NCBI RefSeq assembly: GCF_026745355.1
Contig: NC_079206.1
Location: 27,143,617 to 27,207,616, forward strand
DNA length: 64,000 nucleotides
Direction: 5' to 3'
Origin: Beta vulgaris subsp. vulgaris
Taxonomy: Eukaryota; Streptophyta; Magnoliopsida; Caryophyllales; Amaranthaceae
The position numbers were made by a program, and so were the translations under genes. Numbering within the stretch: position 1 is the stretch's first letter; every line of letters starts with the position of its first letter. This document shows, in pieces, positions 44,859 to 55,400 of this stretch. The notes beneath the pieces are model-generated. The model was not told the DNA's origin. It saw only the letters and a list, made by a program, of their open reading frames with translations, and did not search any database.

Positions 44859-46505
44859 TGTAAGCCATGACCAGATAAACACGACAATAATGACCGACAT
44901 AGCCATACTTAGCGGCCTAACAGGATTTCCAGCCCGACAATCTGTCTGGGCTATGACGCATACGTGTACGGGCCTGATCACAAAGTACACGTGTATATCT
45001 GAGATTCCTTATAGAGGAACCGACCTACTATTCATTTACTTAAAGCCACTTACACTATTCCCAAGTTACATTAATTTTTGACCCTACCTACCTTATTTGC
45101 ACAATACCATGTTGAATTTTATCTTACTTCAGCATCGGAGTGAATTTCCTCGGCAACCCCCAAGGTCAGTCACCCTTGTTCATTATGCAGGTACACCGAT
45201 AACACTATACCGACATACTGACATCGCCTTACCTTTTCATTCCTTCATAGGCCGTCAAGACTTGACGTCCAGTGTTTCACACCCGAAATAGTTTACGCTA
45301 GAAGGAGGGGATGGACGCCAAACCTACTGGCAATGTCGATTTTGACGACAACCTCGTCTCAACCAAGTAAGGCGGGGATATCAATGATCCTGATCTTCTT
45401 TATGTGGATCGGAAGATGAAGATCTCGGGTCATTTGAGCCCGACCCCATAACCGCAACAAACCGAACCCAAGAACACCACCCTCCGGCATTGCACAGTTC
45501 ACTCCAGAGCAAATCAAAGCTGCCAAAGCAGTACTTGATGTTGTAGCCTCTGACAAAGAGATCAACAGTTCTCCGACAAAGCGTCGCAATAGAGTCATTG
45601 GTCGCAATCGGGACGACAACCCACTGAGGAGAATTAAACCTTTCTCGTAAGACGGGCGCTAGCTTGAGAGGGAGTTGGCGGAAGAAGGCTATGATGAAGA
45701 AACTCTCCTATCAGATGAGGATGGCGATACCAATAAATACATTGAGCTTGTGTATGATGATAGGGAGAGAACCACGAGGGAGTCACGAGGGCACAGTAGT
45801 CAACATGGTAGGACATTCAGTACCTACTCAGGACACCAACGTGCTCTCATCACACCACGAGCCTCACCCTTCATCAAAGAAATATTGGAAGAACCCATGC
45901 AACGAATTAAGATGTTGTTGTGTAAGTATGACAGCGCAACAAACCCAGTGGACCACTTGTCGACATATGAGGGGCATATGCACTTATACACCCAGTCGGA
46001 CGCCATGGGGTATAGCCCATACCTGGTTTAGAAATTTGCCACTGATCTATCACAGACTTTATCAATTGTCGGCTGAGTTCCAAACACAATTTGTCAGCAA
46101 TAGAAGACGGGAGAGAAATACTAGAGAACTCATGGCTCCGAAGCAAAGTGAAAGTGAAAGCCTTAGAGATTTCTTGGGAAGATGCAACGAAGAAACAATT
46201 ACAATACCAAAGTTGCAACAAGAAGTTGTCGTGCTAGCTCTGATGTCGGGAGTGAAAGATGGCGACTTCAGAAGCTATATGGGAAGGAAGAGCTTAAATA
46301 CCCTGGCGATAGTATTGGGAAAACCCAACGGTTCATCAAAAGTGAAGAGTTTGACCGAACCTCAAATATAAGGAGAGGTGATTATGAAATCGCCAAAGAG
46401 GAGAAACGAGGAGGTCAAGGCAAGAAGGAGGCTAAGAAAGAAGTTGTCTATACCAGTATCGCCAAGGGCAAAGAAAAAAAAGAGAAGTTTTAGAGTTATA
46501 CGCCC
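44859..46505 (+). mobile_element. Ty3/gypsy fragment H (probable LTR plus gag)
   Basis: It replaces the end of copia C. A probable LTR starts TGTAAGCCATGACC at 44859 and includes CAGCATCGGAGTGAATTTCC (about 45132), a motif near the 3' end of Tat-lineage LTRs. Gag sequence follows to about 46490. No pol is present, so this is a truncated insertion. The LTR end (about 45300) is uncertain. Confidence 0.6.
45310..46494 (+). pseudogene. Gypsy H gag
   Basis: It starts MDAKPTGNVDFDDNL (45310) and shows, in shifting frames, GYDEETLLSDEDGDTNKYIELVYDD, PFIKEILEEPMQRIKMLLCKYD, NPVDHLSTYEGHMHLYTQSDAM, FRNLPLIYHRLYQLSAEFQTQF and SESLRDFLGRCNEETITIPKL, then SGVKDGDFRSYMGRKSLNTLA. This is the retrotransposon gag (capsid) domain of Ty3/gypsy elements. 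At least three frameshifts are needed. There is no zinc knuckle before the sequence ends in a lysine-rich stretch. Confidence 0.8.
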
Positions 46506-46511
46506 TTAACC

Positions 46512-46758
46512 TGTAACACCCGACCCATACGGAGTCGAGTCTATTGTCACCAATGCTCTCCTAGAGCCAATAATTGTCCTTAATAACCAACACAAGTTCT
46601 TCCGGCACCTTTTGTTCTTAATCATGCGCACCCTGAGAAACTTCCCAGGAGGTCACCCATCCCTAGACTACTCCCAGCCAACACGCTCTTAACTGTGAAA
46701 TAACTGTAAATTTCGGCTCTCTTAAAGAAAGACGCATTTTGTTAATCTTTAAAGCAAT
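46512..46758. mobile_element. Cassandra-like TRIM LTR fragment
   Basis: TGTAACACCCGACCCATACG at 46512 matches the usual start of Cassandra-type LTRs, and a 5S-rRNA-like stretch lies within (46624-46694, minus). Cassandra elements are short non-coding retrotransposons whose LTRs carry 5S RNA sequence. The right boundary is unclear, because copia C's 3' LTR begins at about 46759. Confidence 0.65.
46624..46694 (-). pseudogene. 5S rRNA-like sequence (3' part)
   Basis: On the minus strand AGTTAAGAGCGTGTTGG, GGGATGGGTGACCTCC and TGGGAAGTTTCTC match the 5S rRNA region with the GTTAAGCGTGCTTGG and GGATGGGTGACCTCC blocks, the pol III internal-control-region side of the gene. The first third of 5S is missing or too diverged to see. 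Its context is a TRIM LTR, not a 5S array. Confidence 0.75.
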
Positions 46759-47096
46759 CATAAGTAGCTTAGCCCAACTCCTAGTTCAATTAGTGTCCTA
46801 GGCCCTAGTCTTGTTATTGTAAGCTTAAGCTGACCCATATTTTATTTCTACTCCTAGTTGTAGCTTAGTGTAAAAGCAACCAGTTGTTATGTTTTGTCTT
46901 GTACTACCTTGTCACAGGTATCCTAGGGATTTTGACCTAAGGGATACTACATATAATAGCTAGGGATTGCCGTGTCATTTTCCATGAGAGAATCAATATA
47001 GAAATACCACAAAAGGCATTGCTTGATTGTTACTGTTCTAATTGTTCATCTTGCCTTAACCTTTCTAGCTAAAATATAGAGTTGTTAAACTCATCA
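46759..47096 (+). repeat. 3' LTR of copia C
   Basis: The sequence from TAGCCCAACTCCTAGTTC to GTTGTTAAACTCATCA pairs with 10286-10597. It has an extra stretch (CTACCTTGTCACAGGTA, about 46904-46920) that is absent from the 5' copy. Confidence 0.8.
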
Positions 47097-48440
47097 AACC
47101 AAATTCGTAGATAACATCTCAGAATCAATTCTGCATCTGTTCCATAAGCCTTTGTCATTACAGCTGCATATAATTTCCTTGCACGACTTCCACCATGATA
47201 TGGTACATGCATTTGTCATGTGAATGTGATGTGAAATTGATTCAAGCCAAGGTTCAAGCCTCGAACTACCCTCATAAATCGATGACTTGATCCTTGTGCA
47301 AACAGTGACGAAAACAAGATAAAATATACTTCTTGCGTTTCATAATAAGTGAAACACTTCTCTCTTTTATGTGAAAGCGTTTCATAAATCACTTATTATG
47401 AAATGGAGGAAGTATTATTTAAAAAGTAGGAGAAGATGAAACAATAAATTATACATAGAGCACCTGGTATTTCATTTTGTTTGCGCAGCTGCAAACACAA
47501 GAAGAGACAAAAAAGATTCATGATTCAAGCGGATCTTCCACACATCACCATGAAAGTCGACTTAATTTTTTTTTGCTTGAGATCTAACTGTTTATCAATA
47601 ATGGGGCAACCACAGATGTTCGCAAATAGAAGCGCCTCCATGTTTATGTTTGGTTTGTTCAGTGTTCATTTCACCTTTCTAAATCACTTTCATATATAGG
47701 GCTGTTAGCTTATCATAATTGTATTGATAAAATTATACTAGCAAAAAAGAAACATGAAAAAATCATTATTGCAACTCCTTCATTTACCTTTACCAGAATG
47801 AAATGACATAACTTGGAAACCCCTCCTGATCCTCAAAAATTCAAAGACCCTACCTTGTCTAGTGTTTAGGAGAAACGCATAAGATGGTGGTTGGTATATT
47901 TTCCAATACAAGTAATCAACATTTTAATTTCGATTAATTAAATATGACATTTTTTATAGTAAATTATCATACTTATCTATGGAAATTCTTAGAAGAAAAA
48001 AACTATTGACCTCTGAAAGAATGACAATCATAATTAAAACTACGGGGAAAAATAGATATCTATATTTCTCTCTTTCTCCCTCTTCTCTACCATAAAATCA
48101 ATGTTTATTCTTTGTGTTGTTCTTTTTAAGATCTTTGATAATATCAATCCAATCTTCTATATTCAAATATGTGGATGAATCTCACAATCAAACTAAGCAT
48201 CTCCTCTGTCAAATTGCCTATCACCAATTTCTAACGAAAGAGTGACCCTCTCACAATTGAATCTTCAAAAAGATAGGTTATGTAAATTTCAAAACCCAGA
48301 AGCAAGGTTTTCTAAAATAACGGAAAATCATAAAGTGCTTCTTTTTCTCCTTTTTTTTCCCAAAGAAACGGCAAGAGGGAAGGCCTCGTTAGGGTTTCCG
48401 CTCATCCTCAAGTATTCTGATGCTTTGCATGATTGGGACA
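47097..48440. other. Transition zone; no gene called
   Basis: Mostly AT-rich and non-coding. It contains a Stowaway-like MITE (47327-47414). A short minus-strand frame (about 47216-47100) with protein-like composition is described among the findings but is not called as a gene. Confidence 0.5.
47327..47414. mobile_element. Stowaway-like MITE
   Basis: 88 bp, with TACTTCTTGCGTTTCATAAT on the left mirrored by ATTATGAAATGGAGGAAGTA on the right and TA at each edge. Size, TA target and the CTCC-like ends fit Stowaway (Tc1/mariner). Confidence 0.75.
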
Positions 48441-48704
48441 TCTATACAAATATATTAAAAGTCGTGCAAAAACAAGAAAATGTGCCACGTGACCCTCTCC
48501 CTAAGGAGTTTTAGTCCATGTAATTCATGTACAATAAAAAAAATTAAGAAATTGCATAGTATGTAGGATTTGATCCCGAGACCTCAAGTACATATACTAA
48601 AGTTTTAACCACTAGGTAAGTTGTATTTAGTGTTATTATCATAAAGTATTATATTAATAAATGAGATTTTTCTTACCCGAGCATAGCCCGAACCTAATAA
48701 CTAG
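48441..48704. mobile_element. Short non-autonomous Helitron
   Basis: 264 bp starting TCTATACAAATATATTAAAAG (after A) and ending CTAG (before T), with the GTCGTGCAAAAAC and GTGCCACGTGACCC motifs also seen in the gypsy-borne Helitron and an imperfect hairpin (CGAGC and GCCCG, about 48678-48690) before the end. Confidence 0.75.
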
Positions 48705-49482
48705 TTATTATTTATATGATTATTTTTGCTTTCCTAATCCTCAGTCCACTTTGATCCAACCTTTTCTAGTTCTTGACCAATGAACACCTCTATATGTAAG
48801 ATGGTGTATTTAAGACTATAATTGTAAGGCAAAGTTTTAATGTTCAATAGTTTTAGATTATTGCATTGGTTCTTTTCTATTCATAAGATATAATTGATAT
48901 TATGAGAGGACAAAAAAAACAAATGATGATAATTCATAATTCTATAAATTGTACATTTGGACTTTGGCCTAGCCATTCCCAACTTGCCGCGTCTAATAAC
49001 TAGGTCTAGCACTACATATAACTACATGAGAGACAAAACAACATTTGGGTGGAAATATACACCACTACTGGTTCACAATCATGATGGTTATACAATTAGC
49101 GGTACAAAGATGAAGGCATCAAAATAGCATACATGTTAAATTCACAACCTACCCTAAGCACTTGCAACTTGTGAGACGACAGCAGCTCCTATGTGCCAGT
49201 TCTTTTATTAAGCTGCTGATTATTTGGTTCTAAACTAATTTTCCACCCTCAAATAAGATATTTGAGAGGCTTTAAAAATCTTCAACAGTCTAATTAACTA
49301 AGAAAAAGACCACTTGTAAAGCTACCCTATCAAGTTGAGAGAACCTCAGTTCTTTTTTGCACCCAGGTGGGAAACCTAGCTAAGTGAATATACAAAGGAA
49401 CTGTACAAATCTGAGAAAGAACAGAAAGAAAAGGTGCACAATAGAATCCTGACCTGCTAATGAGTAATGAATATACAAAGGA
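48705..49482. other. 3' flank of the ankyrin-RCC1 gene
   Basis: No reading frame or transposon is recognised. The part next to 49482 is expected to be the 3' UTR of the minus-strand gene, but I see no distinctive processing signal that fixes its end. Confidence 0.45.
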
Positions 49483-52400
49483 CTAACTCTGGTTCTTAAT
49501 AATCCTAACAGTGCTGTAAAAGCGCTTGAGATCCTTCATCGCCTTCTCTTCTATCTGGATGGAACGGATAGAAGAGGGTGAATCCACCTCGGGTTTAAAC
49601 CAACGGTTGGGTGTGCCAGAGTCAGAGGGTGATCCCTGCCCAGTAGAAACTGCAAATCCAGTTGTTCTTGTTTTTGGGCTATGTGCAAGATACTGATTTT
49701 TACCCTGAAATCAGGAAAATATAAGGAGCAAATTAAACATGGTGTAGAGTTCGAACTTCAATACTATTATTGAGTCAGCTACCATGACCTTCCTCGAGTT
49801 TTATAGTTAAAGGTTATTACGAGATCTCAATAAAAATTGTCAAATAAGATGACAACACTAAACATTATGAGAAATCAATTTTATTTTTTCAAGTCAAAGG
49901 ACATTATTTAATTAACAAATTAGTAATAACATCAATTAGACTTGGTTATACTACAACAAAATATACCAAAATTCTGTATTTTAATATATCAATATGATAA
50001 TGTCTTTGCCACCCCCATCCAGTAATAGTAACTTCAGGCTTCATCCCTGATAACTACCCTCGTCCTAACGTCATAAATTCTTACTTGAGCAGCACAGAGG
50101 CATTAGCAACTGTCATCACTACCTGACAATTTCTTAAACTTAAATCAAACATTTAAACGGGTAACTTCAATTAGACCCACTAAACAATTTCATACTAACA
50201 ACAGGAATTCAAGACTCCAAACAGTAACATGAAGCGGAGGACGTTCTTAATATTGCAGGACTACTCAGCAGAAACAGAGAAGCAAAAGATGTCAAATGCT
50301 CAGTACAAAAAGATTCTGGACAACTTTCAACTACTCCTAAAGAAAAGGTTACAATTTCCAAATTAGACTTAACGGTATACCAGAGACAATCTTAAAGACT
50401 TAAACCACCCAGAAGATATTTCTGAGTTGTCCAACTATCTCAAATTGCAACTTACCCAACCTATGTCCCATATATCTGCAAAACTTTCCAATTTCATAAA
50501 GAAACATCTTTTTCAAGATAGGAGGGTACTGAAACAAGAAGTACACGGACATGATGCATCTATTCTACTTTAGGCATGCACATTCAGTTTGGCTTTCCAT
50601 TTCTGTACTCACTCTTGGAGAAGGAAAGCAGGGAAGTGTAATAAAACAAGAAAGATCAATTAAAAGGCACCATAGCATTATTCATCAATAATACCTGCTG
50701 CATCTGTATGTCCCTAAGAGAAGGCCGAGAAAGGTGAGGTGGGGTTCCAGAAGCAGCCCAAGGAGGAGTGCTTTTATCTCCATCCGGTAGCTGTGATGTG
50801 CGAGCTGGCACCACGGGTATTGGGTTAGAAGCCAAAAAAGAACCTAGCAAGAGTTTTCCATTACTTGTATCAGGGAGCTCTTCCGGCTTATCTTTGATTC
50901 TAACGGACAAATTATTGATCGATTTGCTTTGCTCATTTTGGATCTCACGGAGAGAGGCAGACATCTTTGAAACCTTAGATCCACCCCAGACTGGACCTTC
51001 ACATTTGGGTGAAGGCGGCGGCGGACTAACAACTTCTTTGCTAGGTTCATCAAGAGCACCAGTCAAAAACATAGAGAGTCCTCCCTTCCTGCTCTTCTTC
51101 TTGGTTGCCACTGCCAATGAACCTTTACTCTTCACCACACTCGGAGAGTCTTCCTTTGGAGAGAGATTTGGGGAACCTATGGCAATTGTATCTTCAGGTT
51201 CAGCTGCAACCTGTATTATGATGCCAGATTAGATCAAAATTCAGTAAATTAATAATAATATTAAACTTGCCTCGATACCCCTGTGAATACATACAAGCTC
51301 CACAATAAAGATATTTGAGCGAATTGCATGACCAGCCAACCTGAAGCTAGTTGATTAATCATAATAAACTTACAAAACCATATATATGGGATTAAAGATA
51401 CTAAGCAAAAGACAGTCACAAAAGATCTTAATTGTTCTCGCAGGACAGCAGCTGCCAAAGTGTGGAACATCTACCTATTTCCTGCCTTTTATCCTAATCT
51501 ATGGGTCTGCAGAAAGAAATGATCAAATTCCACTTTCCACCACCTGATTGGACCTAACATCACAGTTTAAACATTCAAACACACCTCTCATCAGTTTTCA
51601 CAGGTTGAAGCTAAAGCTATGCATGGCCAGCAAAGAACAAACATATACAAAGAAGAATGCATAGGAACTATCACCTTTGCCTCATTCAACTTCGAGACAT
51701 CGAGGTCCACAGCACCCTTCAAAGGGCCTGACTCCAATTGGGTACCGGAGTGAGCATCCGTCTGACGTTCCTTTCGTTTGCTCTTTTTCCTCTGTTTTTT
51801 TGAAATCCCGACCTTACAGGCCTTACCATCTGCTACAGCTAAAGCTGATGATTTTTCTGTTACTGTCTCAATAGGAACACCCAGCACTATAAGTGAACTC
51901 TCCAACGCAGGTCTCGATTGCAGCTTCGCAATCTGCTGGTCATCAAGAACATGCCCCTTCGATTGTTTCGCCTCAAGAACCTCAATCTGTTGTAACTTTT
52001 TCCGCAAAACTCTAATTTGCTTGCATGATTCCTCATCACCATCATTTAAGGGATGCAGAAAGTTACCAAATCTATGATAGCCAACTTTCTTTGCCGTGTC
52101 TGCCATAGTGACGTTATCCCTGGTCCTTGGAGACTCACTATCACTATTTTCCTCATCACTGTTTATGACAGCAGGAAAAGTAGCTGTTGGAGTAGGAAGT
52201 CGGCGGTAACTCCATGGCTCAGACGATCTCCTATCCAGCAGCTTCTCAATATGAACTAAGATATCCGGTGAAGCAGTCACAAAAGCACTTAAAGAGACCA
52301 TAAATATATAGTCAAGGTTGCGGATGACAATCTCCTGCAAGTACATTCCATGTCAGATAGAGGAATGATATTGCCAAACGCCCATATAAGGGAAGTTCAA

Positions 52401-55400
52401 CATTCTACATGACATACAACTTTCTGTTCAAAATTTTTGCTAAGACCAGTACACCAGGTGCATCATGTTTCAATTTTATTGGCTGAAAACCTTTCTTGAT
52501 TTTTCTGCTAATACGTGAAGATAATGCATATGGCCCAAAGTAAGCTTTCTTTGTCCTCACAGAAAACATCCGATGCTACTTATTAAAGTGAGCTAGCGTG
52601 CAAGAGCAGTTTGCCTTTTGGCTGAGAACAACAAGCAACCTTCATGTAACCTTTTCAAATTTAAAATTTTGTATGCATTAACTAAATTCTGAAAATCGCC
52701 AAAAAGGACGCAAAGAGAAGGAAAATGACACCACGTATATAAAGTATGGTTGAATCATTAAATCAGTCCCAGGCAACACAAACATTCAGTTTTGAATTCA
52801 CCTAAGCAGCAACCCGCATTTTCATGGGAAAAATGAAGGGTCCTAGAATTCATTTGCACCTGTGGTGGAACAGGAACCTAAAGAAATAAGAAGTTGGCAT
52901 GGAGCAAAGGCAATATAGGGTGTATAACGTCATTGTATTGACAGTTCAGTAATATCAGTATCATTAACATACCAGGACCACAAACGGTCATGACAGATTA
53001 AAGCACCAAACATCAAATGTGGCACCAAGTTCCCTATTTAATTGCTTGTTTAAAAGGACCTCTTTACAATTGCATTAATAAGGCTAGAATGCATCTTTAA
53101 CTTGTATGATAAGGTTGGTTAAATCTGACCACTGTAACCAGTCTAGACAGTAGACACTACCCTCTCACAGAAGTATGATCCCATCTAATTGAAAACTGCT
53201 TCCAATAAAAAATCTCTGAGGTTGGTAGGATAAAAAAAAAAAACTGTGCTATGAAATCTTTAGCTGCTACATGAGGCCTTACAGCAGGACACATATTATC
53301 GAAAAGCAACAACAACAACCACCTTAGAGCCTTAATACCCGTAAATTGGTCGGCCACACGAGTTCTTGGAAGAAGATGATAAAAAGTGCCAGCCACACTC
53401 CATCAACCAAAGTAAAATCCCCCGTAGAGTACAATGAGAAAAATCAAGGTAAACTGCACCCTACAAACCCCATAAACGTTAATCCTATTCGTGAAACTTC
53501 TGCAGTTCCTCTCTAATGACAATTCAACATGCATTTTCTAGGAGACACAAAATGGAAGCTTACACATTTGCAGCATATATCACTCTGTCCCCAATGTTAG
53601 ATTCTAACGCCCTTAGCAAACTATATAATTCTATTAAAATCCAATAAACATTAGAAATCATACCAAAACTTATCACCTCACTCTAATCTCACATAAGTTA
53701 ACGGCCACAGTGCCATAGACAATGAAAATCATCCAATCATCATTGCAGATATTGGAGGCTTGGAGCATAATACAGACTTAAAGTAATACCTCACAGTAGT
53801 TCCGGAGGTCATCTGCCCCCAATGTATCTGCAATTTCCAACATTTGCAGAGCATTACGTGGTTCTACCAAGCACTGTGCAGCCACTTTCTCACAAAGGCC
53901 CTTTAAACTCGGCACTAACCTATCACCAACATCCTCCTTTTCCAAACCAGATTTAGCACTGTCAGACTCCATGTCATTGTACATAAATCCCTCATCTAAG
54001 TCTCCCAATACATTGTCGACAGCAAGGCTTGGATTTTCACAGTCCTTGACAGCATTGACAGGATAAGCAGGATGATAAGTTGAACCAACAATCAGTAAAT
54101 GTGTTTCACCCACTGAAACCGTGGTTGCCCTTTTTACACCATGAAGCCTAGTTACTGCTGGTGGCTTCTCCTTACCTTTCTTCCCGTCCCACATGTAAAT
54201 CTCACCAGTAGACGTAACTGCCGCATGCCAGTACTTCCCAGCAGAGATACTGACAATTTTCCTTCCGTTCAGATAATATAACTGCGAAGACAGAAAGTAA
54301 AAAAGAAGAAAATAGAATATTAATGTTGGTAAATATTCTTCTATAACAATGACATCAAGAAGACAGACTGCGTATTTAAAATACAAACCTGCTGGCATTT
54401 GAGGTCAGGATCAGATGAATCCCAATAAAATAGCGTTCCATCATCAGTTAAAGCCATGCTATGCACCATACCTGCAGCAACAGAAATCACATGAAGTCGT
54501 TTCATCCTGTGAAACTTCATTAAAGCATTCCCATGTTTCTTCAAATTCCTGGCAATGATCACACGTCTTGGAGTTACAAGTCGATGACCCCAAGTGAATA
54601 CCTACAGCCAAGGGCAACAGAACACCATTAAAATGTCTAGCAAAACAAAAACAATTGCAATTTTTTGTCAAACATGCATACCTCTCCATCTGCTCCCAAG
54701 ACCACTGTATGATATTTTGCAGCGCTTACTGCTGTAAAGAACTTGCCTTTCAAATATTCAACCAATCTTGGAATATTATTGGAGCCAGAGTTTGAGGTAC
54801 CATAACCAAGTTGACCTTCCTTGTTACAGCCCCATGTGAAGACTTCACCAGCCTCAGAAACAGCAGCAGTGTGCTTATTTGCCGCAGCAACAGCCACTAT
54901 TTTTGCCTTGAGAGAACTAATCCTTCGGGGAGTTGGTTGGGTGTCTACAGAAGCATAGCCAAGTTGGCCCTCTGAAAATATAGATCACCGAAGATAATAC
55001 AAAATATACATAAGTGACGATATAAGTAATAAGTTTGACTTCTGGTCATGCAATTTGATGTAAAAGAATATTAATTGAACAAGCAAACGCACTAAATGTG
55101 AAGCGTTTTACCCCCACTAAGCACCAACTTTACACTTTAACTATACAGCTATACCTCTATTGGATCCCCAAGTGAAGACTTCTCCACTTTCAGTAGCAAC
55201 GACAGTGTGATGTTTGGCAGCAGCAACTGCCTTGACCCGTCGAGAACCAAGGCCTGAAATCACTTGTCTGGGTGTAATTACTGCAGCTTGTCCACTACAA
55301 GTAGACAACACATCCAGAATATCAGCAATGTACATTGTAAATCCACCAGTTCATTAAATGAAAACACAGAGCACAACTCAAAATGCAAAGTGCAATAACA

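Larger units (their letters stand above)
10286..47096 (+). mobile_element. Ty1/copia element C, expanded to about 36.8 kb by nested insertions
   Basis: The LTR-like sequence at 10286-10597 recurs at 46759-47096 in the same orientation. Between them, copia coding sequence resumes in register on each side of insertions: gag at 10780-11179, a gag fragment at 17206-17267, gag at 32890-33145, protease at 33501-33782, integrase at 42549-43465 and RT at 43770-44850. The rest of RT and all of RNase H are missing, replaced by a gypsy fragment. Interrupting blocks are copia D, gypsy cluster E, CACTA F, a plastid piece, gypsy H and a Cassandra-like LTR. Stops in gag and lost active-site residues mark it as old. 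I could not find a target duplication for C itself. Confidence 0.8.

Noticed and set aside
46512..46694. A functional 5S rRNA gene
   Set aside because: Only the 3' part is present, with many substitutions, within a TRIM-like LTR and not in a tandem 5S array.
50768..51232. A 154-codon plus-strand frame
   Set aside because: It is antisense to exon 9 of the ankyrin-RCC1 gene, whose splice sites and phases are consistent.
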